A stretch of 64,000 nt of DNA from Bradyrhizobium sp. BR 10289 (GCF_019455385.1 NZ_JACOFR010000015.1:119886-183885), one strand, 5' to 3'; positions 25,190-34,893 are shown, counted from the first letter of the stretch. The notes: generated by a model not told the origin, from the letters alone. A program made the numbers and translations.

Positions 25190-26371
25190 ATGCAACTCGA
25201 TAGCTTCGATGTCGTGGTCGTGGGCGCCGGCTTCTTCGGCGCGACCATTGCCGAGCGGGTGGCGAACGCGCTCGGGCGGAAGGTGTGCGTGCTGGACCGG
25301 CGCGCGCATGTCGGTGGCAACGCCTATTCGGAGATTGATCCCGACAGCGGCATCGAGGTGCATCGCTACGGCACGCATATCTTTCACACCAATTCGGAGG
25401 TGGTCTGGCGCTACCTCCAGCGCTTCACCGAATTCACCGGCTATCGCCACCGCGTCTTCACGGTGGCGCAGGGGCGGCTCTATTCCATGCCGATCAACCT
25501 TGCGACCATCTCGGCCGCGTTCGGCCGCGCCATGACGCCGGAAGAGGCGAGGCGCGCGATTGCGGCGGAGACGGACGCAGTTGGCGCGAACGCCGCCCAG
25601 AATTTGGAAGACAAGGCGATCGCCTCCGTCGGCCGCACGCTCTATGACCTTCTCATCCGCGGTTATACGCAGAAGCAGTGGCAGACCGAGCCTCGTGAGC
25701 TCTCGGCCGACATCATCGGCCGCTTGCCTGTGCGGCTCAGCTTCGACGACCGCTATTTCGACGATCGCTACGAGGGCATGCCGTTGGACGGCTACACTGC
25801 GATCTTCGACCGCATGCTCAAGTCACCGAATATCGAGCTGCATCTCGGCGTCGATTATTTCGATGTCGCCGACCAGATCCGCCCCGACCAGCTCGTGATC
25901 TATACCGGCCCGATCGACCGCTTCTTCCGCTATCGCTGCGGCGAGCTCGGCTGGCGCACTGTCGACTTCGCACGCGAGGTGCATGACGTCGCCGACTTCC
26001 AGGGCACTTCGGTGATCAACTACGCCGATGCGGACGTGCCCTTTACCCGCATTCACGAGTTCAGGCATCTCCATCCCGAGCGCGACTATCGGGAGCCGAA
26101 GACCACGATCTATCGTGAATATTCCCGCTTCGCCGGCCGCAAGGACGAGCCCTATTATCCGATCAACACAGCCACTGACCGGGCCATCCTGTCCGGTTAC
26201 CGGATGATGATGGACAAGTATCCGAACATCGTCTTCGGCGGCCGGCTCGGCTCCTACAAATATCTCGACATGCACCAGGCGATAGGGGCGGCGCTCAAGA
26301 CCTTCGAGAACGAAGTCACCGCGTTCCTTGCCGGCCAAGCGATGCCCTCAACCGCCGCGGTGGCGGGCTGA
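25190..26371 (+). CDS. glf: UDP-galactopyranose mutase
   Basis: 393 residues. FAD loop VVVVGAGFFGATIAERVA at 8-25; RRAHVGGNAYSE; YGTHIFHTNSEVVWRYLQRF (the UGM fingerprint); IRGYTQKQWQTEP; and the C-terminal FGGRLGSYKYLDMHQAIGAA flavin segment. It interconverts UDP-galactopyranose and UDP-galactofuranose, giving the Galf donor for surface glycans. A frameshifted glycosyltransferase is divergent immediately upstream, so a Galf-using transferase may have been lost. ATG 25190. Confidence 0.95.
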   Translation: MQLDSFDVVVVGAGFFGATIAERVANALGRKVCVLDRRAHVGGNAYSEIDPDSGIEVHRYGTHIFHTNSEVVWRYLQRFTEFTGYRHRVFTVAQGRLYSMPINLATISAAFGRAMTPEEARRAIAAETDAVGANAAQNLEDKAIASVGRTLYDLLIRGYTQKQWQTEPRELSADIIGRLPVRLSFDDRYFDDRYEGMPLDGYTAIFDRMLKSPNIELHLGVDYFDVADQIRPDQLVIYTGPIDRFFRYRCGELGWRTVDFAREVHDVADFQGTSVINYADADVPFTRIHEFRHLHPERDYREPKTTIYREYSRFAGRKDEPYYPINTATDRAILSGYRMMMDKYPNIVFGGRLGSYKYLDMHQAIGAALKTFENEVTAFLAGQAMPSTAAVAG

Positions 26372-26480
26372 GCGGAATGCGTCGATGCGGGACGGGAGCA
26401 GGGCGCTCATCCGGCGATCGAAGGTTGGGAGACGAGACACGGCCCATACAAGGCAGTGTCAGCCATCGAGCGGCTTCGAA

Positions 26481-26663
26481 CTAATGCAAGGCGCTGCCGC
26501 CGCGTTCGGCGAGGCCGCGGTCGGCCGCTGCGGCGTAAGCCTTGGCAAGCTCGGTTTCGAGATGCTCGTTGATCAGGAGCAGCGCCCGCACGGCACCGCG
26601 CAGGTCGCCGTTGCAGCTCGCCACGATCTCGTCGATCGCGGTGTCGTTGGATCTGAAGCTCAT
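26481..26663 (-). CDS. small conserved-type helical protein
   Basis: 60 residues, SFRSNDTAIDEIVASCNGDL then RGAVRALLLINEHLETELAK, almost all helical with a charged amphipathic face. GGAG stands 7 bases before ATG 26663, which chooses this start over an ATG 6 bases earlier. Widespread-looking small rhizobial type; function unknown. Confidence 0.65.
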   Translation of the reverse strand: MSFRSNDTAIDEIVASCNGDLRGAVRALLLINEHLETELAKAYAAAADRGLAERGGSALH

Positions 26664-26992
26664 CGACATTCTCCGGTTCAAACCAGGACAAATCCTGCCG
26701 GCCTTTCCCAACATCCCTTGAGGTTGCGAGGAGGATCGGCGCCCACCCGCGTCCAAGTGGCGGAACCGACCGTGGCGATTATAAGGAAGCGGCTATGACC
26801 GCAGCATGAAGCTGGTGCGAGGCTTGCCGTCACTGGCGTGCTGCATTGATTCCATTGAGTATTTTGGTTCGGCAATTATGCACATATCCACAGCCCCGCC
26901 ATTTCCGGTGGAAATGCCGGAGCGTGCGGGGCGAAACTGCCGGCTGCCAAACCCGTAGCTGCGATGTGCGCAGGATTTCCCGGACCCTTTCC
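26664..26992. other. 329-base regulatory gap before hydrolase gene
   Basis: No gene is credible. A perfect inverted repeat CATTTCC-GGT-GGAAATG lies at 26900-26916. AT-rich DNA at 26845-26885 includes a TTGAGT...TTATGC arrangement that could be a promoter. Together they suggest regulated expression of the gene at 26993. Confidence 0.4.
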
Positions 26993-27949
26993 ATGATCGT
27001 GATGTCAGTCGCGACCGCGCTGGTGCTGCTGGCGCTGGTCACGCAGGCCGGTGTCGTTGCCGTGCAACGCGCCTTTCCGCCCCAGGGCCGTATGATCGAG
27101 GTCGACGGCGCCGTGCTTCACGTCGTCGAGATCGGCCCGCATGATGCGGGCTTGCCGATCGTGATACTGCACGGGGCGAGCTCGAACCTCGAGGTGATGC
27201 GGCGCCCGCTCGGCGACCTTCTCGCAAAAGACCATCGCGTCATCCTGATCGATCGCCCCGGCCATGGCTGGAGCACGCGCGCGCGACGGGAGGATTCGAC
27301 GCCGCAGGTCCAGGCGCGGATGATCGACGAGGCGCTTCATCAGCTCGGGATCGATCGCGCGATCTTCGTCGTGCATTCCTGGAGCGGGGCGCTGGGCGCG
27401 AGGATTGCGCTCGACCATCCCGGCCGCGTCGCGGGCCTCATGATGCTCGCGCCGGTCACCCATCCCTGGCGCGGCGGCGTCGGCCGCTACAACGAGATCA
27501 TCGCTACGCCTGTCATCGGCCCGCTGCTCGCCTACACCATCACCTTGCCGCTCGGATATTTCGTCACTGATTCCGGCGCGCGCAGCGTCTTTCTGCCGCA
27601 GACCATGCCGGACGGCTTCGTCAAGGACTCCGCGACGCCGCTGCTGTTGCGGCCGCGCGAGTTCATCGCCAATGCCTGCGATCTGGTGACGCTGAAGGAG
27701 GCGGTGACGGCGCAAGCTCCGCGCTACGGCGAGATCAAGGCGCCGGTCACGATCATCGCCGGCGAGCCCGACAAGACCGTGAAGACCGACATCCACGCGC
27801 GCCCGTTCGCCGCGACCGTGCCGAACGCAAAGCTGATCGTGCTGCCCGATCTCGGCCACATGGTGCAGAACGCCGTGCCGGATCTGGTGAAGACGGAGGT
27901 CGAGGCGATGATCGCGACGATGGCTCCGGCGCAGGCGGCCGCCGATTAA
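26993..27949 (+). CDS. membrane-anchored alpha/beta hydrolase
   Basis: 318 residues. An N-terminal hydrophobic segment (VATALVLLALVTQAGVVAVQ, 6-25) is a signal anchor. HGASSNLE is the oxyanion segment, VHSWSG the nucleophile elbow (Ser129), and LGHMVQNAVP carries the C-terminal His. Related to lipases/esterases and haloperoxidase-like hydrolases. ATG 26993 begins just before the anchor; upstream in-frame codons cross the palindrome and are unlikely. Convergent with the cytochrome gene. Confidence 0.85.
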   Translation: MIVMSVATALVLLALVTQAGVVAVQRAFPPQGRMIEVDGAVLHVVEIGPHDAGLPIVILHGASSNLEVMRRPLGDLLAKDHRVILIDRPGHGWSTRARREDSTPQVQARMIDEALHQLGIDRAIFVVHSWSGALGARIALDHPGRVAGLMMLAPVTHPWRGGVGRYNEIIATPVIGPLLAYTITLPLGYFVTDSGARSVFLPQTMPDGFVKDSATPLLLRPREFIANACDLVTLKEAVTAQAPRYGEIKAPVTIIAGEPDKTVKTDIHARPFAATVPNAKLIVLPDLGHMVQNAVPDLVKTEVEAMIATMAPAQAAAD

Positions 27950-27970
27950 TCAACGGCCGCCGTTCGCCGC

Positions 27971-28366
27971 TTACTGCTTGATCTTCCCGTCCTTGTCGAA
28001 CTGGGAGACGTAGGTCCAGAGATTGTTGATCTCGGTCTCGTTCTTGATGCCGGCAAAGGCCATCTTGGTGCCGGGGATCTTGGCCTTTGGGTCCTTGATG
28101 TATTCCTTGAACTGAGCCTCGTTCCAGGTGATGCCGGAATTCTTGTTCGCATCGGAGTAATTGTAGTCGGGCGCGGTGCCGGATTTGCGACCGTCGAGGC
28201 CGTTGAGCTCGGGGCCGACCTTGTTCTTGGCGCCTTCGCCGATCGCGTGGCAGGCCAGGCATTTGTTGAACGACGTTTTGCCGGCCGCGGCGTCCTGCGC
28301 CATCGCGGCGGGTGCGGTGGCAGTCACGGTGAGGATCGTCAGTGCGCCAAAAATCAGTTTTGTCAT
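27971..28366 (-). CDS. class I cytochrome c (c2/c550 type)
   Basis: 131 residues. Signal peptide LTILTVTATAPAAMAQ; haem motif CLACH at 36-40; axial Met102 in PGTKMAFAG; the mature length of about 108 is usual for soluble cytochrome c2. It carries electrons in the periplasm between the bc1 complex and oxidases or other partners. Single gene convergent with the hydrolase; no oxidase gene is near. Could be the cycA homologue. Confidence 0.92.
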   Translation of the reverse strand: MTKLIFGALTILTVTATAPAAMAQDAAAGKTSFNKCLACHAIGEGAKNKVGPELNGLDGRKSGTAPDYNYSDANKNSGITWNEAQFKEYIKDPKAKIPGTKMAFAGIKNETEINNLWTYVSQFDKDGKIKQ

Positions 28367-28634
28367 CGGGTGCTCTTCGTCTCTTCCCTGGTGGGTCTAG
28401 AGTGGTCGGTCTCTTGCCGGTCGGCAGACCGTCGAACCTGCCGGTTGTGACAGGCCCGCTTGGCTTGGACAAGCCAGGAAACCATGACAGGTTTCATGCT
28501 TTCCTACTTGTCCCAGAGCGAACTCGCCGGAGAACACCGCTCCGACTTTCGGATGCCCTACCCAAACAGGCGCGGACGTGATTGATTTGCCGCGACAAAT
28601 TTGATCGTGGGCCTACGAGTCGGAAGGATATGTC

Positions 28635-30128
28635 ATGGCCATCATGATGCCTGCAAGCGACCAGGCGGTGCTTGCGCGCCGCGCTGAGATCATTGCTGCA
28701 TTGCGCGCAATCGTGCCAGGCGAAGGCGTGATCGACAGCGCGGCTGAGATGCGGGCTTATGAATCCGACGGGCTGACGGCCTATCGCCAGCCGCCGATGG
28801 TGGTGGTGCTGCCCGACACGACCGAGCAGGTCTCGCTCGTCCTGAAATATTGTGCTGCCCACGGCATCAAGGTGGTGCCGCGCGGCTCCGGTACGTCATT
28901 GTCCGGCGGCGCGCTGCCGCTCGAGGACGGCGTGCTGCTGGGGCTTGGCAAGTTCAAGCGCATCCGCGAGATCGATTTCGACAATCGCGTCGTCGTCACC
29001 GAGCCCGGCGTCACGAACTTGGCGATCAGCCAGGCGGTCGCGCATGCCGGCTTTTATTACGCGCCCGATCCATCCTCGCAGATCGCCTGCTCGATCGGCG
29101 GCAATGTCGCGGAAAATTCCGGCGGCGTGCACTGCCTGAAATACGGCATGACCACCAACAATGTGCTCGGTTGCGAGATCGTCCTGATGAGCGGCGAGAT
29201 CCTGCGCATCGGCGGCAAGGGATGCGAGAATTCCGGCTATGATCTGATGGGCGTCATCACCGGCTCGGAGGGCCTGCTCGGCGTCATCACCGAGATCACG
29301 GTACGCATCCTGCAAAAGCCGGAGACGGCGCGCGCGCTGATGGTCGGCTTCGCAGAGGTCGAGGCGGCAGGTGAGTGCGTGGCGCGCATCATCGGCGCCG
29401 GTATCATTCCCGGCGGCATGGAAATGATGGACAAGCCGGCGATTCACGCCGCCGAAGCCTTCGTCCATGCCGGCTATCCGCTCGACGTCGAGGCGCTGCT
29501 CATCATCGAGCTCGACGGTCCCAAGATCGAGGTCGACGAGCTGATCACGCGGGTCGAGACCATCGCCAATGGCTGCGGCTCGACCACCTGCCAGATCTCG
29601 ACCTCGGAGGCCGAGCGCAACCTGTTCTGGGCCGGCCGCAAGGCCGCATTCCCAGCGGTGGGACGCATCTCGCCCGACTATCTCTGCATGGACGGCACCA
29701 TTCCGCGCGGCGCGCTGCCGAAGGCGCTGGCGCGCATCCGCGAGCTCGGCGAAAAATACCAGCTCGGTTGCGCCAACGTGTTCCACGCCGGTGACGGCAA
29801 CCTGCACCCGCTCATCCTCTACGATGCCAACAAGCCCGGCGAGATCGAGCGCGCCGAGGCTTTTGGCGCCGACATCCTGCGCGCCTGCGTCGAGTTCGGC
29901 GGCGTGCTCACCGGCGAGCACGGCGTCGGCATCGAGAAGCGTGACCTCATGCCGGACATGTTCAGCGAGATCGACCTCAATCAGCAGCAGCGGCTGAAAT
30001 GCGCCTTCGACGCGCAAGGCCTGCTCAATCCCGGAAAAGTGTTTCCGACCCTGCACCGCTGCGCCGAGCTCGGCCGCATGCATGTCCATGCCGGGAAGGT
30101 GGCGTTCCCGGACATTCCGCGGTTCTAG
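28635..30128 (+). CDS. glcD: glycolate oxidase FAD subunit
   Basis: 497 residues, close to the E. coli GlcD length. PCMH-type FAD domain: VPRGSGTSLSGGALPLEDG, PGVTNLAISQAV and IGGNVAENSGGVHCLKYG; the C-terminal linker includes NVFHAGDGNLHP and GVLTGEHGVGIEKR, typical of GlcD/D-lactate dehydrogenases. Oxidises glycolate (or D-lactate) to glyoxylate with electrons passed to GlcF. ATG 28635 after GGAAGGAT. Start of glcDEF. Confidence 0.96.
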   Translation: MAIMMPASDQAVLARRAEIIAALRAIVPGEGVIDSAAEMRAYESDGLTAYRQPPMVVVLPDTTEQVSLVLKYCAAHGIKVVPRGSGTSLSGGALPLEDGVLLGLGKFKRIREIDFDNRVVVTEPGVTNLAISQAVAHAGFYYAPDPSSQIACSIGGNVAENSGGVHCLKYGMTTNNVLGCEIVLMSGEILRIGGKGCENSGYDLMGVITGSEGLLGVITEITVRILQKPETARALMVGFAEVEAAGECVARIIGAGIIPGGMEMMDKPAIHAAEAFVHAGYPLDVEALLIIELDGPKIEVDELITRVETIANGCGSTTCQISTSEAERNLFWAGRKAAFPAVGRISPDYLCMDGTIPRGALPKALARIRELGEKYQLGCANVFHAGDGNLHPLILYDANKPGEIERAEAFGADILRACVEFGGVLTGEHGVGIEKRDLMPDMFSEIDLNQQQRLKCAFDAQGLLNPGKVFPTLHRCAELGRMHVHAGKVAFPDIPRF

Positions 30129-30198
30129 GCGAGCGCTGCTTATTGCTGCGATGCGCCAGATTTGCTTTCCGCTCTAAACTTGGATACCCGCTTTTCCC

Positions 30199-31437
30199 GT
30201 GGATACGCTCAAGGTCAGAGACGCCAAAGACGTCGAAGAGGTGGTGCGCGCGGCGATTGCCAACGAGCAGCCGCTCGAGATCGTCGGCCATGGCAGCAAG
30301 CGCAGCATTGGCCATGCGATGGCGACCAACGCCGTGCTCGACATCTCCGCGCTGAACGCCGTCACCTCTTACGAACCCAACGAACTGATCATCACGCTCC
30401 AGGCCGGCGCGCCGCTCGAGGACGTGCTGTCGCTGATCGACGCCAAGACCCAGCAATTCGCCTTCGAGCCGATGAACACGGCGCCGCTGCTCGGCACGCC
30501 GGCGGTCGGAACCATCGGCGGCATGATCGCGGCCGGCCTCGCCGGTCCGCGTCGGATCAAGGTGGGCGGGGCGCGTGACCATTTGCTCGGGGCGCATGCC
30601 GTCTCCGGCTTCGGCGACAGCTTCAAGACCGGGGGCAAGGTGGTAAAGAACGTCACCGGCTACGACCTCTGCAAGCTGCTGGCGGGGTCCTGGGGTACGT
30701 TGTCGGTCATGACCGAGGTCACGCTGAAGGTGATGCCGAAGCCCGAGGCCGAGCGGACGCTGCTGCTGCGCGGGCTCGACGATGCCGCCGCCAACAAGGC
30801 CATGACCGCGGCGCTCGGCTCTCCCTTCGACGTCTCCGCCGCCGCGCACCTGCCGAAATCCGCGTTCCGGGCGAACACTGACGGGCTTGGTGACATCGCA
30901 GGCCAGGGCGAGGCGCTGACCGTGCTGCGGCTCGAGGGCATCACAGCCTCGGCCCGCCACCGCGCCGGCTCGCTGCGCGAATTGCTCGCGCCGTTTGGGA
31001 CCGCAACGCTGATCGAGGACGCCGCGTCGTCAGGGCTGTGGACCACCATCCGGGACGTGCTGCCGTTCGCGGCTGGCGGCGCGCTGGGCGCCTGGCCGGT
31101 CTGGCGGATCGTCTGCCCGCCGGCCTCGGGTGCGGCGCTCGGCACGCAATTGGCGCGAGAGACCGGCGGCGACGTGATCTACGATTGGGGTGGCGGCCTG
31201 ATCTGGGCGGCGCTGCCGCCGAAGGCCGATGCCCATGCGCCCGCCGTGCGCGCGGGTGCCAACGCCGCCGGGGGCCATGCCACGCTGATCCGTGCGGGCG
31301 AGGACGTCAGGCGGGCAGTCGATGTGTTCCATCCGCAGGCGCCGGGCATTGCCGCGCTGAGCGAGCGGGTGCGCGCCAGCTTCGATCCGAAGAGCATTCT
31401 CAACCGGGGACGCCTGATACGGGGCACGGCGGTATGA
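30199..31437 (+). CDS. glcE: glycolate oxidase FAD-binding subunit
   Basis: 412 residues, GTG start at 30199. N-terminal FAD domain with IVGHGSKRSIGHAM, LQAGAPLEDVLSLI and IGGMIAAGLAGPRRIKVGGA. Partner of GlcD and GlcF; its C-terminal ends LNRGRLIRGTAV, the normal GlcE ending. It overlaps glcF by 4 bases (ATGA), so translation is coupled. Confidence 0.94.
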   Translation: MDTLKVRDAKDVEEVVRAAIANEQPLEIVGHGSKRSIGHAMATNAVLDISALNAVTSYEPNELIITLQAGAPLEDVLSLIDAKTQQFAFEPMNTAPLLGTPAVGTIGGMIAAGLAGPRRIKVGGARDHLLGAHAVSGFGDSFKTGGKVVKNVTGYDLCKLLAGSWGTLSVMTEVTLKVMPKPEAERTLLLRGLDDAAANKAMTAALGSPFDVSAAAHLPKSAFRANTDGLGDIAGQGEALTVLRLEGITASARHRAGSLRELLAPFGTATLIEDAASSGLWTTIRDVLPFAAGGALGAWPVWRIVCPPASGAALGTQLARETGGDVIYDWGGGLIWAALPPKADAHAPAVRAGANAAGGHATLIRAGEDVRRAVDVFHPQAPGIAALSERVRASFDPKSILNRGRLIRGTAV

Positions 31438-32756
31438 AAACCGAATTCTCACTGGCCCAGCTCGCCGATCCCGATGTCGCAGAGGCCGACAAGATCCTGC
31501 GCGCCTGCGTCCATTGCGGCTTCTGCACCGCAACCTGCCCGACCTATGTGCTGCTTGGCGACGAGCTCGATAGCCCGCGCGGCCGCATCTACCTGATCAA
31601 GGAGATGCTGGAGAAGGACCAAGCCCCGACCGCCGAGGTGGTCAAGCACGTCGACCGCTGCCTGTCGTGCCTGTCCTGCATGACGACCTGCCCTTCCGGC
31701 GTGAACTACATGCACCTCGTCGACCAGGCCCGGGTCCGGATCGAGCAGCGCTATCAGCGGCCGCTCGCCGAGCGCCTGCTGCGCCAGGTGCTGGCCTTCG
31801 TCCTGCCCGATCCGAAGTGGTTTCGCGCCAGCATGTGGCTGGCACGGCTGGCCCGTCCGCTCGCCGTCTTCCTGCCGACGCCGCGGCCGTCGGCCACGCC
31901 CGGCCTGATCCAGCGCCTCAAGGCGATGCTGGCGCTGGCCCCAAACCGGCTGCCTGCGCCGGGGGCGCTGCCCGGCAGCGTGTTCGCGGCGCTCGGCAAG
32001 AAGCGCGGCCGCGTCGCGCTGCTCCAGGGCTGCGCCCAACAGGTGCTGGCGCCGCGCATCAACCAGGCCGCCATCAGCCTGCTGACGCGCCACGGCATCG
32101 AGGTCGTCCTGGTCCGTGACGAGCAGTGCTGCGGGGCGCTGACCCATCACCTCGGCAACGACCAGGATGCACTGGCGCGGGCCCGCGCCAATGTCACGGC
32201 ATGGAGCGCGGAAGCGGCGGGCGAAGGCCTCGACGCCATCCTGGTGACGGCGTCCGGTTGCGGCACGGTGATCAAGGACTACGGCTATCTCCTGCGCGAG
32301 GATCAAGCCTTCGCAGCCGATGCGGCGAAGGTGTCCGCACTGGCCAAGGACATCACCGAATACGTTGCCGGCCTCGGATTGGAATCGACTGCACGGCACG
32401 ACGACATCGTCGTCGCCTATCACTCGGCGTGCTCGTTGCAGCACGGTCAGAAAATCACGGGGCTTCCGAAAGAATTGCTTTCCAAGAATGGATTCGTGGT
32501 GAAAGATGTGCCGGAGAGCCATTTGTGTTGCGGCTCGGCGGGGACCTACAACATTCTCCAGCCCGAGCTTGCGGGCAGGTTGCGCGACCGCAAGGTCGCC
32601 AACATCGCAAGCGTCAAGCCGGACATGATTGCCGCGGGCAATATCGGCTGCATGGTGCAGATTGCCAGTGGCACGTCAGTTCCGGTCGTACACACGATTG
32701 AGCTTCTCGATTGGGCTACGGGCGGGTCGCGGCCGGCACTGACTGCGCAAGTTTGA
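31434..32756 (+). CDS. glcF: glycolate oxidase iron-sulfur subunit
   Basis: 440 residues from ATG 31434. Two [4Fe-4S] motifs, CVHCGFCTATC (Cys25, 28, 31, 35) and CLSCLSCMTTC (Cys76, 79, 82, 86), followed by two CCG domains (EQCCGALTHH and HLCCGSAGTY). It passes electrons from GlcDE to the quinone pool at the membrane. A longer upstream frame exists, but ATGA overlap and the N-terminal sequence fix this start. Completes glcDEF. Confidence 0.96.
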   Translation: MKTEFSLAQLADPDVAEADKILRACVHCGFCTATCPTYVLLGDELDSPRGRIYLIKEMLEKDQAPTAEVVKHVDRCLSCLSCMTTCPSGVNYMHLVDQARVRIEQRYQRPLAERLLRQVLAFVLPDPKWFRASMWLARLARPLAVFLPTPRPSATPGLIQRLKAMLALAPNRLPAPGALPGSVFAALGKKRGRVALLQGCAQQVLAPRINQAAISLLTRHGIEVVLVRDEQCCGALTHHLGNDQDALARARANVTAWSAEAAGEGLDAILVTASGCGTVIKDYGYLLREDQAFAADAAKVSALAKDITEYVAGLGLESTARHDDIVVAYHSACSLQHGQKITGLPKELLSKNGFVVKDVPESHLCCGSAGTYNILQPELAGRLRDRKVANIASVKPDMIAAGNIGCMVQIASGTSVPVVHTIELLDWATGGSRPALTAQV

Positions 32757-32840
32757 GCTTTCAGAGCCTGAGCTTTCCTCCCGGGGTGACGGCAGACGAC
32801 GCCCGATCGACCATTGTTCGGCGGCAACAGGAGGACCACG

Positions 32841-33191
32841 ATGGCGAAAGCGAAGAAGAAGAAAAGCAAGAAGGCCAAAAAGGCCAAGAAGGTTGTAGCG
32901 GCCAAGAAGACTTCGAAGAAGTCCGCCAAGAAGGCGACGAAGAAGGCGGCCAAGAAGTCCGCGAAGACGTCTGCTAAAAAAGCGAAGAAGGCCGCCCCGA
33001 AGAAGGCTGCGAAGAAGTCGGCCAAGAAGGCTGTAGCCAAGACGGCTCCGAAGAAAGCAGCACCGAAGAAGGCGAAGGCAGCTCCCGCGCCGAAGCCGGC
33101 GGCAGCTCCGGCTCCCGAGCCCGTCGCCGAGACCAGCTGGGCGATGCCTTCGTCTTCTGCGGAACCGACGCCGGCCGAGGGGCAGGGTTAG
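32841..33191 (+). CDS. histone H1-like lysine/alanine-rich protein
   Basis: 116 residues. KKKKSKKAKKAKK begins a tract of KKxAKK repeats to about residue 70, then an Ala/Pro hinge with APAPKPAAAPAPEP and an acidic tail. Very basic and of low complexity, like bacterial H1/Hc1-type nucleoid proteins. It probably binds DNA. GAGGA precedes ATG 32841. Low-complexity composition means homology should not be over-read. Confidence 0.78.
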   Translation: MAKAKKKKSKKAKKAKKVVAAKKTSKKSAKKATKKAAKKSAKTSAKKAKKAAPKKAAKKSAKKAVAKTAPKKAAPKKAKAAPAPKPAAAPAPEPVAETSWAMPSSSAEPTPAEGQG

Positions 33192-33240
33192 GCCCCGCCG
33201 GAACGCCGGGTCCGTCCCGACGACCTTGATCGATCACAGG

Positions 33241-33271
33241 AAGGCCGCGGCGGCGACGCTGCGGCCTTTTT
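33241..33271 (+). terminator. rho-independent terminator
   Basis: AAGGCCGC (33241) and GCGGCCTT (33261) form the stem, then TTTT. It follows the histone-like gene. Confidence 0.8.
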
Positions 33272-33588
33272 GCATCGCTGGAGGCCTCGCGCCCTTTCCT
33301 GCGCCAGAATGATTCGTGCGTGGGCACCACGCCCCGGGGTCCCCGTACTAACCCGGCCGCTCCTGTGCACTTTGGAATGCAAATAATGTGATCCAGAAGC
33401 CACACAAACTGACAACCTTTCGTAGAATCGCCAAAACGCCTAAAAAGTCGGCAGGTGCCCGCGTTTTTTGCTTCACGGTTTGCGCCCCCCAATACAAATT
33501 GTCGCGGTAACGCAATTTTGCAGACAGGTCGCATCCCCGGGGGGCTTCCGGGAAACCGACTGGGTAAAAACTGGTGATGGGGATCGAA
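33272..33588. other. 317-base promoter region of the porin gene
   Basis: No gene. AT-rich blocks at 33370-33480. The inverted repeat AAATTG-N11-CAATTT (33496-33518) is a candidate operator about 70 bases before the porin start. No confident sigma-70 site could be chosen. Confidence 0.4.
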
Positions 33589-34623
33589 ATGAAAAAAGTG
33601 GCTTTGTTGGCAACGGCGCTGGCAATGGTGACGACGGGTTCGGCTTTCGCGGCAGACATGGCTGTGAAGGCCAAGAAGGCCCCGCCGGTCGCTGCTTTCG
33701 ACCCCTGGGATATCGCCTTCGGCGGCGGCATCATGAACGACTACATCTTCCGTGGTGTCACCCAGTCGAACCATAACCCGTCGGTCGCGGCCTATTTCGA
33801 GCCGCGCTACAACGTCAACAAGGACCTCCAGCTCTACGTCGGTGCGTCGGCCGAGAGCATCTCCTTCCCGAACCGCGCTGCGGCTGAAGTCGACATCTAC
33901 GGCGGTATCCGCCCGACCTTCGGCATGTTCGCCTTCGACTTCGGTATCTGGGGCTACCTGTATCCGGGCGGAAGCTGCTTCGGCTCGCAGGGCACGCTCG
34001 CCCAAGGCAATTGCGGCACCAGCCTCGACAATTCCCAGGGCGCCATCGGCCTTCCGATCAACGGCAACTTCGCCAAGAAGGACGCGAGCTTCTACGAAGT
34101 CTACGCCAAGCTGAACATCAACATCAACGACCAGTGGACGGTCGGCTTCAACGAGTACTATTCGCCGAACTTCCTGAACCTCGGTGCCTGGGGCAACTAT
34201 TCCTCGATCACCGCCAAGTGGACCGCGCCGAGCACGACCTTCGGCTCCAGCGGCGTCGGCATGTACGTGTCGGGTGAGTTCGGCCGTCAGTGGCTCGGCA
34301 CCTCCGACATCTTCTACGGCATCGCCGGCGACCCGCTGTACGCTGGCGGCATCAAGGAGCCGAGCTACAACACCTGGAATATCGGCGTCGGCTTCACCTA
34401 CAAGGTGTTCACGCTCGACCTGCGCTACTACGACACCGACCTGTCGAAGGGCAATTGCAACGCCTTCACCAGCGACTTCTCGGCCACCAATTCGAGCCCC
34501 GGCTTCGTCACCCCGATCAACGGTGGTGCGGGCGCTGCCACCGCCTTCGGCTCCAACTGGTGTAGCGCTGCTGGCGTCGCCAAGCTCTCGTTCGACCTGA
34601 CGGCGATGAGCAACCTGAAGTAA
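33589..34623 (+). CDS. TorF-family putative porin
   Basis: 344 residues with signal peptide KKVALLATALAMVTTGSAFA. The mature protein has IAFGGGIMNDYIFRGVTQS, the typical opening of the TIGR02001 outer-membrane beta-barrel family, alternating amphipathic strands, and a C-terminal aromatic-hydrophobic strand. ATG 33589 was chosen over an ATG at 33574. Strong flanking terminator and long promoter region suggest high expression. It may admit small anionic solutes; its proximity to glcDEF and lctP is suggestive but not proof. Confidence 0.85.
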   Translation: MKKVALLATALAMVTTGSAFAADMAVKAKKAPPVAAFDPWDIAFGGGIMNDYIFRGVTQSNHNPSVAAYFEPRYNVNKDLQLYVGASAESISFPNRAAAEVDIYGGIRPTFGMFAFDFGIWGYLYPGGSCFGSQGTLAQGNCGTSLDNSQGAIGLPINGNFAKKDASFYEVYAKLNININDQWTVGFNEYYSPNFLNLGAWGNYSSITAKWTAPSTTFGSSGVGMYVSGEFGRQWLGTSDIFYGIAGDPLYAGGIKEPSYNTWNIGVGFTYKVFTLDLRYYDTDLSKGNCNAFTSDFSATNSSPGFVTPINGGAGAATAFGSNWCSAAGVAKLSFDLTAMSNLK

Positions 34624-34647
34624 GTTTCTTCCCGAGACGACTTCCGA

Positions 34648-34675
34648 GGGCGGCAGGGCAACCTGCCGCCCTTTT
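34648..34675 (+). terminator. rho-independent terminator of the porin gene
   Basis: GGGCGGCAGG-GCAA-CCTGCCGCCC is a perfect 10-bp stem followed by TTTT. Confidence 0.92.
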
Positions 34676-34703
34676 GCTTTGGGGCGGAGGTGAGCGGCGC
34701 CTC

Positions 34704-34844
34704 GTCCTCGTGCCCCGGACGCAGCGCAGCGCTCCTTCAGCGGTGCGCTGCAGAGCCGGGGCCCATGCTTCTGGAGGGCACCACTGGATCCCGGCTCTGC
34801 GCCACAACGCTGAAGAGCGTTGCGGCTTGTCCGGGACACGAGAG
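34704..34844. repeat. dispersed palindromic element (CGTGCCCCGGAC type)
   Basis: Outer arms CGTGCCCCGGACGC and TTGTCCGGGACACG, with inner arms around CAGAGCCGGG and CCCGGCTCTG, make a long nested hairpin. It lies between convergent genes after the porin terminator, a typical site for Bradyrhizobium short palindromes. Confidence 0.65.
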
Positions 34845-34893
34845 GAAGCGTCCCCTCCTTCTTCGACGGGCTGCTGGCCCCCGCCTTCACGCC

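Noticed and set aside
32974..34890. 638-codon minus-strand frame across the histone-like and porin genes
   Set aside because: Covers the terminators and promoter of the plus-strand genes; low-complexity composition; not coding.
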